DNA from: Enterococcus thailandicus
GTDB lineage: Bacteria > Bacillota > Bacilli > Lactobacillales > Enterococcaceae
Length of the DNA stretch: 39,708 nt
Direction: 5' to 3'
Assembly (NCBI RefSeq): GCF_001886265.1
Contig: NZ_JXLE01000023.1
Coordinates: 1-39,708 of the forward strand
Each line of letters opens with the position of its first letter. Position 1 is the stretch's first letter. The position numbers were made by a program, and so were the translations under genes. Positions 24,609 to 33,482 of the stretch are shown here, one piece after another. Below the pieces are notes generated by a model. That model was given only the letters and a program-made list of their open reading frames with translations. It was not told the origin of the DNA and made no database searches.

Positions 24609-24652
24609 AAAAAGTTTTGTAAGTGACTTAATAGCTACTTACAAAACTTTTT
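24609..24652 (-). terminator. Rho-independent terminator of the ABC transporter operon
   Basis: A perfect 16-bp inverted repeat (24609-24624 / 24637-24652, AAAAAGTTTTGTAAGT) with A/T tracts on both sides, 4 bp past the permease stop codon. Confidence 0.85.
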
Positions 24653-24656
24653 ACTT

Positions 24657-27395
24657 TTATTCATTCGATTTCAAAGCACTAATCATATCAATTTCTTTTA
24701 ACTTTTTATGGGTGATAAACATCACGATAGCAGAAAAGATGACCGTCAATGCGCCCGAAACGAAATAACCCATTCCCGGAATCAAAAGTGGAAAAGCCAT
24801 ATTATCGGCACTAGCCATCGTAATAATGAACCAGGTCAAGACCTTGCCAACACCGCATCCTAATAAAATGCCTACCAGAGTAAAGATAACGTTCTCTCGA
24901 ATGATATACATCGTAACTTCTCCGTCAAAGAAACCTAAAACTTTGATTGTTGCCAACTCTCGTTCCCTCTCCGACACATTGATGTTCGTCAGATTAAACA
25001 AAACAACAAAAGCTAACGTGCCTGACAAAACGATAAAAATCAAGACAACTGGTCGTAAATTCTCACTAGCAAAAGCTTGTTTGCTTGCTTGCGTACTCAT
25101 AAAAGTCGTTGTTGTCACTTGATTAGTGTCTTGCAATTGATTTGCTAATTTTTCTTCCTCTTGAGAAGACATCTCATGACTTTTGAAGAGTACAGTATTT
25201 TCAGTGAAATCTTTATCAGTTACTTTTTGATAGTAATTTTGATCCATAAAGATTGTATTACCAAGGTAATTTTCTACGATTCCACTAACCTTTATCTTCA
25301 TTTTTTTCCCTTCATTATCTTGAATCGTCAAATTACTGCCTATTTTAGCATCGTAAGCTTTCGCAATACCTTCCGTGACAACTGCGCCATCATCGGTAAT
25401 CTTTACAGCTTCTTTTTTATTCGCTTTTTTCAAGGTGAAATAATCTTTGGCACGATCCGTATTCTTAAACGCGTACAACGACGCACTTAGATCACTGGCC
25501 CCTTCTTTTTTAAATTTCACTTGATCAGCAAAAACACTCATACTTTCTTTGACTTTGTCATCAGCAGTTAGCACTTTATTCGCCTTTTGGACATTTGCTT
25601 CGTCTTCCAAAGTAATGATTCCTTGAAAGTGATTCAGTTGCTTGAACTGAACATCCACAACACCACCAATAGAATCTTGTAAACCAAATCCAGCAACCAT
25701 TAAGCCCATACAGCCTGCGATCCCAAGAATCGTCAAAATTGCTCGAGCTTTATAGCGGAAAAGATTTCTGTACGTCACTTTTTGGTTAAAACTCAATCGG
25801 CTCCATAAAGGTGTAATGTATTCTAAAAGAATTCTTTTTCCGGGCTTTGGTGCTTTAGGCATCAAAAGCGCCATAGGTTTTTCCCGTAAATCTTTGATCA
25901 AGATATAAATAGTGGCTGCAACGGTTGCAAAAAGAGCCGCAAGTATTGCCACTAAAATCGGCCAAGGCCAAAAATCAGTCGGGTAGTTTTCAAAAACATA
26001 ATTTTTCTTCAGCATAGTGAAAACAACAGGTGGCAGTCCTTTCGTTCCCACAATAACTCCAAAAACCGTTCCGATAGTCCCTGTCATTAAGGCGTACAAT
26101 AAGTATTTCTGTGAGATTTCACTATTTCGATAGCCTAACGCTTTCAAAGTACCAATCTCTTTTCGGTCTTCTTCAACCATACGTGTAATAGTAGTAAATG
26201 TAATCAAGATGCCAATCAAAAAGAAAAAAACTGGAAAAACATTTCCAATCGCATCAATTCGGTCAGATAGACTAGTAAATTCTGTAAAACCAGGATTTGA
26301 ACTTCTTTGAGTCAGAATGTAGTTGGGTGTTTTAATGGCTGCGACATCTTTTTTCGATTCGTCAATCTTCGCTTGCGCTTCTGTTAATTTTTGTTGGTTT
26401 TCCGTAAGCTCATCCTGTTTTTCAGCAAGTGTTGTGGCTGCCTGTTCCAGTTGGCTTTGTGCTGAGGCTAACTGGTTATCAGCGACAGTTTGACCGTAAA
26501 GTATCTCAAGTTGTGCTTTTTGTTGTTCCAACTGTTGTTGTTGACTGCTCAACTGTTCTTTCGCTGTGTTCAGTTCATTTTGCCCATCACCCAGTTTTTG
26601 TTGATTTTCTTGTAACTCTTGCTCTCCTTTGACAATCTCTTCATTAGCCATATCTTGTAACTCAGTTTTTCGTGGCTCTTTGCGTTCATCAAAAAGTTTT
26701 TGTAATTTTTCCTCGTTATCGATCATCTGTTTCTTATAAACATCGGACATCATGTCTGTCTCTTTCAAATCGGAGAAACGCAAATACAAAATAGAATAGG
26801 TTTCACTAGCAAAAGCTGTTTCAGGTAAATAGACGTAACCATCGATCATCCCATCTCCCACAGTCGTAACGCCGCGTTCTTTTTTATCCACATATATGGG
26901 AGAAGCCACATAACCTGTGACTGTAAAAGTCTCATCTTTTAATTGGTTATCTTTGATCGTGATCTTACTGTTCAGGGGGTATTGTTCTTTTAAGCTCTCA
27001 TCCATCAACAACTGCTGATTATTTTTGGGATAACTTCCCTGCAGTAGCGTCAGTTTATTTTGCTTTTTATCCTTAGCATAAGAATAAATCTGTAAATTAC
27101 GATCTTGCTGTTCTTCCACATAAGGAAAACTATAGCCTAGTTCTCCCTTGGCGCCCGCAACTTTTTCGGCAATAGCCAAATCCTCATTTGTCAGACCAGC
27201 TGTTCCTTGAATTTGCAAATCCGAAACGTTATGGCTAGTAACAAATTCTTGGACAGTTTTTTCAAGATTCGGTCCAATAGACTTGATTCCTACAAATAAT
27301 AAGACACCCATGAAAATAATCAAAATGATCGCGATAAAACGTCCTAGACTTTGACGAATATCTCGAAAGATACTACGAATATAGAGATTTTTCAT
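24657..27395 (-). CDS. ABC transporter permease, FtsX/MacB type with coiled-coil extracellular domain
   Basis: A 912-residue membrane protein. One N-terminal helix (about 17-37) is followed by a large extracellular part with a long Gln/Glu-rich coiled coil (roughly 255-350: ELQENQQKLGDGQNEL, QQQQLEQQKAQLE). Two FtsX domains follow, one at about 375-505 (VFPVFFFLIGILITFTTIT, EEDRKEIGTLKALGY) and one at the C-terminus (VVLIFIVLSGTLAFVVLFNL, ERERELATIKVLGF). The start is ATG 27393-27395 with GAGG 8 bases upstream, 10 bp after the ATPase gene; the longer frame to 27473 overlaps the ATPase and has no site. Probably exports a lipid, peptide or drug, or works mechanically in the envelope. The substrate cannot be told. 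Control is likely by the divergent TetR regulator. Confidence 0.87.
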   Translation of the reverse strand: MKNLYIRSIFRDIRQSLGRFIAIILIIFMGVLLFVGIKSIGPNLEKTVQEFVTSHNVSDLQIQGTAGLTNEDLAIAEKVAGAKGELGYSFPYVEEQQDRNLQIYSYAKDKKQNKLTLLQGSYPKNNQQLLMDESLKEQYPLNSKITIKDNQLKDETFTVTGYVASPIYVDKKERGVTTVGDGMIDGYVYLPETAFASETYSILYLRFSDLKETDMMSDVYKKQMIDNEEKLQKLFDERKEPRKTELQDMANEEIVKGEQELQENQQKLGDGQNELNTAKEQLSSQQQQLEQQKAQLEILYGQTVADNQLASAQSQLEQAATTLAEKQDELTENQQKLTEAQAKIDESKKDVAAIKTPNYILTQRSSNPGFTEFTSLSDRIDAIGNVFPVFFFLIGILITFTTITRMVEEDRKEIGTLKALGYRNSEISQKYLLYALMTGTIGTVFGVIVGTKGLPPVVFTMLKKNYVFENYPTDFWPWPILVAILAALFATVAATIYILIKDLREKPMALLMPKAPKPGKRILLEYITPLWSRLSFNQKVTYRNLFRYKARAILTILGIAGCMGLMVAGFGLQDSIGGVVDVQFKQLNHFQGIITLEDEANVQKANKVLTADDKVKESMSVFADQVKFKKEGASDLSASLYAFKNTDRAKDYFTLKKANKKEAVKITDDGAVVTEGIAKAYDAKIGSNLTIQDNEGKKMKIKVSGIVENYLGNTIFMDQNYYQKVTDKDFTENTVLFKSHEMSSQEEEKLANQLQDTNQVTTTTFMSTQASKQAFASENLRPVVLIFIVLSGTLAFVVLFNLTNINVSERERELATIKVLGFFDGEVTMYIIRENVIFTLVGILLGCGVGKVLTWFIITMASADNMAFPLLIPGMGYFVSGALTVIFSAIVMFITHKKLKEIDMISALKSNE

Positions 27396-27405
27396 TTGTA
27401 TAACC

Positions 27406-28107
27406 TCACCACTCAATCTCAGCCACAGGCAATGGATTTTTATTAATTTCCACGGAGCGGACTTTAGCATCATTGATCCGAATAATTCGATCTGCTATAG
27501 GTGCGATTGCCGAGTTATGAGTAATTAAAAGTACCGTCCGACCTTGTTTTTTAGCTACATTTTGTAACAACGTCAACACCTGTTTTCCCGTTTCATAATC
27601 AAGCGCTCCTGTCGGTTCATCGCAGAGTAAAATTTTAGGATTTTTTGCCAACGCACGGGCAATTGCTACCCGTTGCTGTTCCCCACCGGAAAGCTGAGCT
27701 GGAAAATTTTTCATTCGTTCACCAAGGCCAACTTGGCGTAACGTTTCTTCCACATCTAAGGCGTCTGGTGATACAGCAGTAGCTAACTCTACATTTTCTT
27801 TTGCAGTCAAGTTGGGAACTAGATTGTAAAACTGAAAGACGAATCCTACATCCGTTCGCCGAAACTCTGTCAATTGTCGGTTATTAAAATTGGCGATATC
27901 CATCCCATCAACGATAATCTGACCTTCATCAGGAGTGTCCATTCCACCTAGGATATTTAATACCGTTGATTTACCAGCACCACTAGGACCTAAAATCACA
28001 GCTAATTCACCTTCTTCAACTGAGAAACTGATGTCATTATTAGCTGTAATGGTTGTATCTCCCATTTGATATCGTTTAGACTCATTTTTCACTTCAATAT
28101 AGCTCAT
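27406..28107 (-). CDS. ABC transporter ATP-binding protein (MacB/LolD type)
   Basis: A 233-residue ATPase. Walker A is GPSGAGKST (residues about 39-47), the Q-loop is [12 protein letters not shown], the signature is [15 protein letters not shown], Walker B is [13 protein letters not shown] and the switch His is in [10 protein letters not shown]. These are the features of the MacB/LolD/FtsE group that partners with FtsX-type permeases, matching the gene that follows 10 bp downstream. A good promoter (TTGTCA - 17 bp - TATACT) lies upstream in the spacer shared with the TetR gene. Start ATG 28105-28107. Confidence 0.93.
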   Translation of the reverse strand: MSYIEVKNESKRYQMGDTTITANNDISFSVEEGELAVILGPSGAGKSTVLNILGGMDTPDEGQIIVDGMDIANFNNRQLTEFRRTDVGFVFQFYNLVPNLTAKENVELATAVSPDALDVEETLRQVGLGERMKNFPAQLSGGEQQRVAIARALAKNPKILLCDEPTGALDYETGKQVLTLLQNVAKKQGRTVLLITHNSAIAPIADRIIRINDAKVRSVEINKNPLPVAEIEW

Positions 28108-28142
28108 GTTTATTCACCTCGTCATGTTTTCAACACCCTGTT

Positions 28143-28170
28143 GATTATATACTTTGTTGTTAGTATAATC
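28143..28170. promoter_or_regulatory. Candidate TetR operator over the ABC promoter -10
   Basis: GATTATATACT and AGTATAATC form an imperfect inverted repeat around an 8-base centre. It covers the -10 box of the ABC operon (28162-28167), where a bound TetR dimer would block transcription. Confidence 0.45.
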
Positions 28171-28190
28171 GTTTCAAGAACTCATGACAA
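28162..28190 (-). promoter_or_regulatory. Sigma-A promoter of the ABC transporter operon
   Basis: On the minus strand: -35 TTGTCA at 28185-28190, a 17-bp spacer and -10 TATACT at 28162-28167, about 50 bp upstream of the ATPase start codon. Confidence 0.7.
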
Positions 28191-28230
28191 TATGCAAAGA
28201 TCTTGGAGTTGTCATTGAGTAGACAAAAAA

Positions 28231-28247
28231 TATTGAATTGTTCAATA
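28231..28247. promoter_or_regulatory. Candidate TetR operator near the regulator's own start
   Basis: TATTGAATTGTTCAATA is a perfect 7-bp inverted repeat with a 3-base centre, 27 bp upstream of the TetR start codon and downstream of a plus-strand TTGTCA (28209-28214). Its sequence differs from the repeat at 28143-28170, so only one of them may be the true site. Confidence 0.4.
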
Positions 28248-28273
28248 AATGAAAAATGAAAGGATGTATGCTC

Positions 28274-28825
28274 ATGGCTGGAATCAAAAATAATCGTCGG
28301 ACTATTTATACAAAAAAGATAATCAAAGAAGCTTTTTTGGAATTGTTGTCCGAAAAAGAACTCCAAAAAATTACTGTTACCGATATTTGTAAAAGAGCAG
28401 ATGTGAATCGCGGGACTTTCTACAATTATTACACAGATACGATAGATCTTTTCCACCAAATCGAAGCACAACTTATCGAAAAAATCCTTCCCTTAATTAA
28501 AATTGACAGTGATGAAGAGTTGGCGTCATGGCTAAGTCGACTAATCACTATCTTAAAAGAAGCACAACCACTTTCTTCTATTTTGACCCGTAATTATCAG
28601 AATAGTCATCTAATCAAAGCTATTTTTCAAGAGGTCCACGAGGTAGCCATTGAGAGTTTTGCCACTAGATACCATGAAGACGATCCACGATTGCTTGAAT
28701 ACTATTTCACTTATTTTGTCAGAGGTGTTCTGGGAACAGTCGAGGAATGGTTGATTAACGATGATGGAACCAGTGCCGATGATCTGAGCCGAGTTTTGGC
28801 CCAAGTTTTACCTTCGGAAGAATAA
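28274..28825 (+). CDS. TetR/AcrR-family regulator
   Basis: A 183-residue regulator. The N-terminal DNA-binding domain reads TKKIIKEAFLELLSEKELQKITVTDICKRADVNRGTFYNYYTD over several short blocks, typical of TetR (the YxxY after the recognition helix is clear). The C-terminal ligand/dimer domain is unclassified. The start is taken as ATG 28274 because GAAAGGA lies 9 bases upstream; two earlier ATGs (28256, 28268) are poorly spaced. It is divergent from the ABC transporter and probably represses it, releasing on binding an exported or membrane-active compound. A strong terminator begins at its stop codon. Confidence 0.88.
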   Translation: MAGIKNNRRTIYTKKIIKEAFLELLSEKELQKITVTDICKRADVNRGTFYNYYTDTIDLFHQIEAQLIEKILPLIKIDSDEELASWLSRLITILKEAQPLSSILTRNYQNSHLIKAIFQEVHEVAIESFATRYHEDDPRLLEYYFTYFVRGVLGTVEEWLINDDGTSADDLSRVLAQVLPSEE

Positions 28826-28890
28826 AAAAATTCTTTTTGATCTACTAATAAGTCATTAGCAAATGCTTATCAGATCAAAAAGAATTTTTT
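28825..28890 (+). terminator. Terminator of the TetR gene
   Basis: A perfect 19-bp inverted repeat (28825-28843 / 28872-28890, AAAAAATTCTTTTTGATCT) ending in six T on the plus strand. The apical part also folds (AATAAG/CTTAT). Confidence 0.85.
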
Positions 28891-30024
28891 AGATTAATGT
28901 TATTTTACCTGTATATAAGATGAGAGAATATTCAAACCAACTATGACCTCTTGAACACTCAGTTGAGGAGCCAAAACAAGAAGCTCTTTAGTGAAACTTG
29001 AAACACCATCCAATAGTTATCCTATCAACTAATCGGACAACTTTGTCAGTATTTTTAGGTTACTACGGTTCATGGCACTTAATATTAACCATAGCCAAAT
29101 TTTATTTTTATTCGAAGGTAATGATCAATCACTCAAATGTTCAAGAAATTGTTTCAAATCTTCACAATCTATATGAAACCTTCGCCGATACTTTTCTTAA
29201 TCAAACACTTCAAGGAAATGTTTGAACCTATAACCGTTAGAATCTATAAAATGATAATTTTTGATTTATATTTTAAGAAAATAACATCATTGGATTTTTC
29301 TTAAAATATTAAGCCAAACACTATATCGTACGACTGTCACTTTTCTTTTTCAACAATTTCATCTATTAAACTCAAAAAAAAAAATCGATATATCCGTATA
29401 AAAATCATATTTTTATATTTTTCCTTTTATGTTGATGGTATAATAATTGTGGAAAAAACAACCTTGGTAGGCTTTTTACTTATGGATAATCATGATTTAA
29501 TCAATAACATAATCTGACTTAAGTAAATGAGTTGAACTCAAACTGAATCAGGAAAGAATTTGTTAGAAATAAGATTGAAAGCGTTCCAAGAAAAGTCACT
29601 ACAGAAAAACTTCAAAAACTTGCCGATATTTTTGAAGTTACTACTGATTACTTGCTAGATATAAACTAGGCACTTGAACGGGCAGCTAAAAAGTCTAGTT
29701 GAACTTGAACAATTGCATGATTCAAAGGTTAGTATCGTATATGGCATAAACTCTTTTACCTGAGTAAAAACAACATACTAAAGATGTTCCGACTCGACTG
29801 CCCTATTCTGGGAGTTAAAAAATGATAGTGATAAGGAAAGTTACATTTTTTCTCTACAATTGTCTTTTAAAATCAGTATATAGCTTTTCAATTTAATTTT
29901 GGTAGTTAAGAATTATATTCAAAACTTTGTGGGGAAAGTTAAATTGTATGTACTTCTTTAATTATAAAGGCGACTATCGCTGCCTGCCTATAAACGGGAG
30001 TAATATATTTTTGGAGGAGAAAAA
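28891..30024. other. Gene-poor stretch with a decayed regulator
   Basis: About 1.1 kb, very AT-rich, without an intact gene I can support. A 75-codon TTG-started plus frame at 28998-29225 has no ribosome binding site or recognisable motif. The only recognisable sequence is the Xre remnant at 29547-29669. The last 20 bases hold the GGAGGAG site of the DUF4352 gene. Confidence 0.6.
29547..29669 (+). pseudogene. Remnant of an Xre-family HTH regulator
   Basis: Forty open codons end in KVTTEKLQKLADIFEV then TTDYLLDIN and a stop. This is the conserved end of the HTH_3 (Cro/CI) domain, where a K/VS-xxTLxKLAdxFxVTtDYLL pattern is typical. An in-frame TGA lies just before it, and no helix-turn-helix start is intact upstream. 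A further open fragment (roughly 29679-29761) may be the old C-terminus. Non-functional. Confidence 0.6.
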
Positions 30025-30615
30025 ATGGCAAAGAACAAAGTTACAGGTGAAGATGGTAAAACATACGTTATGAAAGAGAAAAAGCCATTCTATAAAAGAG
30101 TTTGGTTTTGGATTCTAGTAGTGATTGTTGTATTTATCGTTGGTGGTGCATTAGGCGGTGGAAATGATAAAAAAGCTGCCAGCAAGAACGGTGGAGAAAA
30201 AGTCGAGAAAACTTCTTCTTCAACATCTGCTTCAAAAGAAGAAACAGAAAATTTCTACAACGTTGGTGATACCGTTAAAGTTGGCGATGCTGAATATACT
30301 TTAAATACAGTTGAACTTACAGATGAACGAAATCAATTTGATGAAACACAGCCAGCTCAAGTAGTTAAGATTACTTATACAATGACAAATAACGGTGATG
30401 AAGACTTACCTGTTGGCATGGATGTTGAAGTTTACGGTCCTGACAATAAAAAAGCTTCGACATATCCAAATGATAACACTATGGGTTCTGTTGCTCCTGG
30501 AAAATCAATGGACTGTACTGCTCACTTTGGTTTAAATCAGAACGGAGAAATTGAGGTTCATTTTAGCCCACTAGTTTCATTTGAGAAAGCGGCTAAATTT
30601 AAAGCGGCCGTTTAA
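30025..30615 (+). CDS. Membrane-anchored DUF4352 protein
   Basis: A 196-residue protein. A short charged cytoplasmic N-terminus is followed by one membrane segment at about 26-46 (VWFWILVVIVVFIVGGALGGG) and a low-complexity Lys/Ser/Thr linker (50-75). A beta-sandwich domain covers 80-190 with the DUF4352 pattern (GDTVKVGDAEYTLNTVEL, VVKITYTMTNNGDEDLPV, VAPGKSMDCTAHFGL). Such domains face outside the cell and are thought to bind ligands or proteins; the exact role is unknown. GGAGGAG precedes ATG 30025. Single gene with its own terminator. Confidence 0.8.
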   Translation: MAKNKVTGEDGKTYVMKEKKPFYKRVWFWILVVIVVFIVGGALGGGNDKKAASKNGGEKVEKTSSSTSASKEETENFYNVGDTVKVGDAEYTLNTVELTDERNQFDETQPAQVVKITYTMTNNGDEDLPVGMDVEVYGPDNKKASTYPNDNTMGSVAPGKSMDCTAHFGLNQNGEIEVHFSPLVSFEKAAKFKAAV

Positions 30616-30619
30616 TGAA

Positions 30620-30653
30620 AAAAAAAGAAAAGCCTCAGGGCTTTTCTTTTTTT
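30620..30653 (+). terminator. Terminator of the DUF4352 gene
   Basis: AAAAAAAGAAAAGCC (30620-30634) pairs with GGCTTTTCTTTTTTT (30639-30653) around a TCAG loop, ending in seven T on the plus strand, 5 bp past the stop. Confidence 0.88.
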
Positions 30654-30794
30654 ATCTAGAAAGAACATACATTCAATTTCGATATCTATTGAAAGTAGCC
30701 TTACTTCATTAGAAAAAATAAACTGATTTGAAAACAACGTATCAACCAATAATTTAGAGACATCAAAATATGATTGCAACAAAAAATGAACACT

Positions 30795-31652
30795 CTATTT
30801 TTTACTATAAACCGGAAAATTACTTGATTCACCATAGTCATCCATCATTTTGACTGATTTTAACTTTTCCAGATCTTTACTTGACAACTTAAAATCAAGT
30901 TCTCCATTCATTTTAATATGTTCTTTATTGGCAGATTTTGGCAAAGGTAACAGACCAAGTTCCAAACAATAACGAATCGCAAGTTGAGGAACCGAAACTT
31001 GATACTTTTCAGCTAACTCTTTTAGTTCCACATTTTTCATTAATTCACCGTGCCCCACAGGAGAATAAGCTTCAATCAAAATATCGTTTTTCTTACAAAA
31101 ATCAATGAGGCCAAATGGGGTATTTGAGATATGTGCTAAAATCTGGTTGACTACTGGTTTTATTGTTGCATGTTTTAAGATATTTTCGATATCATGCTGG
31201 TTGAAATTGGACAATCCAATGGAGCGAATTTTTCCTTCTCTCACCGCTTCTTCTAACGCATGCCAGACTTCAATATTTTCTTCATCATAATTTGCTTCTC
31301 GAAATTCATCCCATGGTTGAGGGGCATGAATAATCATGAGATCAATTGTTTCTAATTCTAGTCTTGCTAAAGATTCATTGATTGATTTTGCTGCTGTATT
31401 GTACGTTTTATGCTCAGCAGCTACTTTACTTGTTAAAAAAATAGCTGAACGATCAATTCCAGAATCTCGAATTGCTTCTCCAACTCCACGCTCGTTTCCG
31501 TAAGCCTGAGCCGTATCAATATGGCGATACCCTAATGCCAAGGCATCTCCTACTACTTGGGCTACGACTTTATCATCAATCATCCACGTGCCAAATCCAA
31601 CTTTAGGTATCTTCATCCCATTATTTAACAGATAATTTTCTTGTAAAATCAT
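30795..31652 (-). CDS. Aldo/keto reductase
   Basis: A 285-residue NADPH-dependent oxidoreductase of the AKR superfamily (2,5-diketo-gluconate/YvgN-like group). The catalytic tetrad is visible: Asp and Tyr in HIDTAQAYGNE, Lys in FLTSKV and His in LMIIHAPQP. Later family blocks are IRSIGLSNFNQHDIE, VVNQILAHISN and PLPKSANKEHIKMN. It reduces a carbonyl compound; the substrate is not evident. It lies 44 bp after the carboxymuconolactone decarboxylase-like gene and is the last gene of a cupin-CMD-AKR operon. AAAGGAG precedes the ATG. Confidence 0.92.
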   Translation of the reverse strand: MILQENYLLNNGMKIPKVGFGTWMIDDKVVAQVVGDALALGYRHIDTAQAYGNERGVGEAIRDSGIDRSAIFLTSKVAAEHKTYNTAAKSINESLARLELETIDLMIIHAPQPWDEFREANYDEENIEVWHALEEAVREGKIRSIGLSNFNQHDIENILKHATIKPVVNQILAHISNTPFGLIDFCKKNDILIEAYSPVGHGELMKNVELKELAEKYQVSVPQLAIRYCLELGLLPLPKSANKEHIKMNGELDFKLSSKDLEKLKSVKMMDDYGESSNFPVYSKK

Positions 31653-31696
31653 TATTTTTTCTCCTTTAAATTTCTAGTTTGACGATTATTTTAAAT

Positions 31697-32011
31697 TTAA
31701 CTGCCAAATATTTCTTTTGCCATTGAAAAGGCGCTCCACGCTTTAGGCCAACCAGCATAGAAAGCCAGATGCGTAATCAACGCTGTGATTTCTTCTTTTG
31801 TGACACCATTTTCTTTGGCAATTTTGAGATGAGCTTCTAGCTGAGGAGCGCCCAATGCTAAAAGCGCGGAGCAAGTAATCATGCTGCGATCATGGGCAGA
31901 TAATTCGTTTTCTTTTGCCCACACTTCTCCAAAAAGTACATCATCATTTAATGCTGCAAATTGTGGTGCAAACTCACCTAGTTGTTCTCTTCCTGCTGTC
32001 TGCTTTTTCAT
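31697..32011 (-). CDS. Carboxymuconolactone decarboxylase (CMD) family protein
   Basis: A 104-residue all-helical protein with the CMD/AhpD-like pattern (FGEVWAKENELSAHDRSMITCSALLALG, EAHLKIAKENGVTKEEITALI, HLAFYAGWPKAWSAF read as blocks). The AhpD CxxC pair is absent, so it is not an AhpD peroxidase partner. Such proteins with a cupin and an AKR occur in small redox or detoxification operons. Start ATG 32009-32011 with AAAGGAGG upstream, 15 bp after the cupin gene. Confidence 0.87.
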   Translation of the reverse strand: MKKQTAGREQLGEFAPQFAALNDDVLFGEVWAKENELSAHDRSMITCSALLALGAPQLEAHLKIAKENGVTKEEITALITHLAFYAGWPKAWSAFSMAKEIFGS

Positions 32012-32026
32012 CAGAGTATTCCTCCT

Positions 32027-32440
32027 TTATTTAGTTAAATTTTCATACCATTGATTGTCCACTGGTTCTAACCATTCTGGAGTGCCGGCAGTAATTGCAA
32101 GATGCTCAAACCAGCTATCTTTCGTTGCTCCGTGCCAATGTTTAATACCGTCATGTGTCGTGATCACATCACCAGCTTTTAAAAGTTTTGCAGATTTTCC
32201 TTCTTCTTGATACCAACCTTCTCCTCCAGTTACGAGTAATAATTGGAATCCATCATGGTGAATATGCCAATGATTCCGACAGCCCGGTTCAAAAGTCACA
32301 TTGGCTACACCTACGCTAATTTTTGGATCAGAAATTAATCCTTGTAAGTAACTTTGTCCAATAAAATATTGCGCATAAGCATCATTTTTTTCGCCAATTG
32401 GAAAGATTACACCATTTTTCACTTCTTCATGTTTCACCAT
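32027..32440 (-). CDS. Cupin-domain protein
   Basis: A 137-residue single-domain cupin. Motif 1 is FEPGCRNHWHIHHDGFQLLLV (read from PGCRNHWHIHHDGFQ), with metal-binding His residues and an acidic partner, and motif 2 is GDVITTHDGIKHWHGA. The start is ATG 32438-32440 behind GGAGG (8 bases), rather than the ATG 15 bases further upstream, which overlaps that site. First gene of the operon with CMD and AKR genes. Resembles cupins often annotated with CMD proteins; substrate unknown. Confidence 0.88.
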   Translation of the reverse strand: MVKHEEVKNGVIFPIGEKNDAYAQYFIGQSYLQGLISDPKISVGVANVTFEPGCRNHWHIHHDGFQLLLVTGGEGWYQEEGKSAKLLKAGDVITTHDGIKHWHGATKDSWFEHLAITAGTPEWLEPVDNQWYENLTK

Positions 32441-32520
32441 GTTTGTTTCCTCCATTCAAACATTCAACAATTTTATGAGCCAATGATTCTTGGGTTTCAA
32501 ACTGCCAAATTCCTACTTCC

Positions 32521-32574
32521 AAATAAAAACGAGTTGTACGATTGATAAATTCATCGTACAACTCGTTTTTATTT
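32521..32574. terminator. Terminator between LysR gene and cupin operon
   Basis: A perfect 21-bp inverted repeat (32521-32541 / 32554-32574) with a 12-base loop and T-rich ends on both strands. It lies 27 bp past the LysR stop codon and separates LysR from the cupin operon, which must have its own promoter in 32441-32520. Confidence 0.88.
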
Positions 32575-32600
32575 GCGTCTAATGCTTATTACATATACCT

Positions 32601-33482
32601 CTATGCCCCAAAAGCATGTTTGAAACGAGAAATAAATTCTTGAATAACCGGTGTTTGAATCCGTTCTTTCCACACTAACACACAGTTGGTCTTCACTTCT
32701 GGTTCCATAGGGATAAATACTGAATTTTCTAGCCGTCTTTTGGAAACAGCCCCTTCAATTGTGAGAGCGGTAGCTACTTTATTTTCTACCAGTGAAAAAA
32801 TATTAAAAATCAAATTGAAATTTCCAACTATGTTTAAGTTTTCTAGAGCGGTGCCACTCCAAGTACTCAATAATTTTTGAATTTCCATCCGATTAGAACA
32901 CAAAATAGGTAACCCAGCGATATCTTCTGGTTTTATTTTTTCATTATTTGAGATGACTAACTCCTTTGAAACTAAAAATCCCCATTTTTCTTCTCGTGGT
33001 AATTTTAAAACTTTTGTATTTTTAAGCGCAATTGGTTCTAATAGCACAGCTAAATCGACCAGACCTTTTTCCAAACGATCGCTAATATCATCACTTGTTC
33101 CTGTTACAATAGTAAAGTGGACATTGGGATAATCGCTGACCATTTCTTCTAACATCATCGCCACCGTATCAGAATTATCCGCCTCGACACAGCCAATTAC
33201 AATTGTTCCTGTCAATTCTTTCTTTTTCTTATTGGAAAAAGCTTGCTCTAATTTGTCGTTTAGCTGAAGAATCTCCTCTGCTCGTTCTTTTAGAAAAACA
33301 CCTTCCGGCAAAAGATAGAGCTGGTTTTTTTCTCGTTGAAACAGCGGCATTCCCACCTGTTCCTCTAATTCACGAATTTGTCTGCTTAAAGTAGGTTGCG
33401 TAATGTTCAATAATTTAGCCGCTCTAGAAATATTCCCTTCCTGTGCTACGGTCCAAAAGTACTTTAGTAATCTGATTTCCAT
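32601..33482 (-). CDS. LysR-family transcriptional regulator
   Basis: A 293-residue LTTR. The N-terminal winged helix is standard (MEIRLLKYFWTVAQEGNISRAAKLLNITQPTLSRQIRELEEQVG in blocks, then PLFQREKNQLYLLPEG). The linker helix and two-part effector-binding domain follow (GTIVIGCVEADNSDTV, VDLAVLLEPI). It is upstream of, and in the same direction as, the cupin-CMD-AKR operon, and is separated from it by a terminator. It probably controls that operon, but this is inferred from position. Start ATG 33480-33482. Confidence 0.88.
   Translation of the reverse strand: MEIRLLKYFWTVAQEGNISRAAKLLNITQPTLSRQIRELEEQVGMPLFQREKNQLYLLPEGVFLKERAEEILQLNDKLEQAFSNKKKKELTGTIVIGCVEADNSDTVAMMLEEMVSDYPNVHFTIVTGTSDDISDRLEKGLVDLAVLLEPIALKNTKVLKLPREEKWGFLVSKELVISNNEKIKPEDIAGLPILCSNRMEIQKLLSTWSGTALENLNIVGNFNLIFNIFSLVENKVATALTIEGAVSKRRLENSVFIPMEPEVKTNCVLVWKERIQTPVIQEFISRFKHAFGA

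Noticed and set aside
27396-27473. N-terminal extension of the ABC permease
   Set aside because: It overlaps the end of the ATPase gene and lacks a binding site; the membrane start is MKNLYIRS.
28998-29225. 75-residue plus-strand frame after the TetR gene
   Set aside because: TTG start with no binding site, no motif, AT-rich low-constraint composition.
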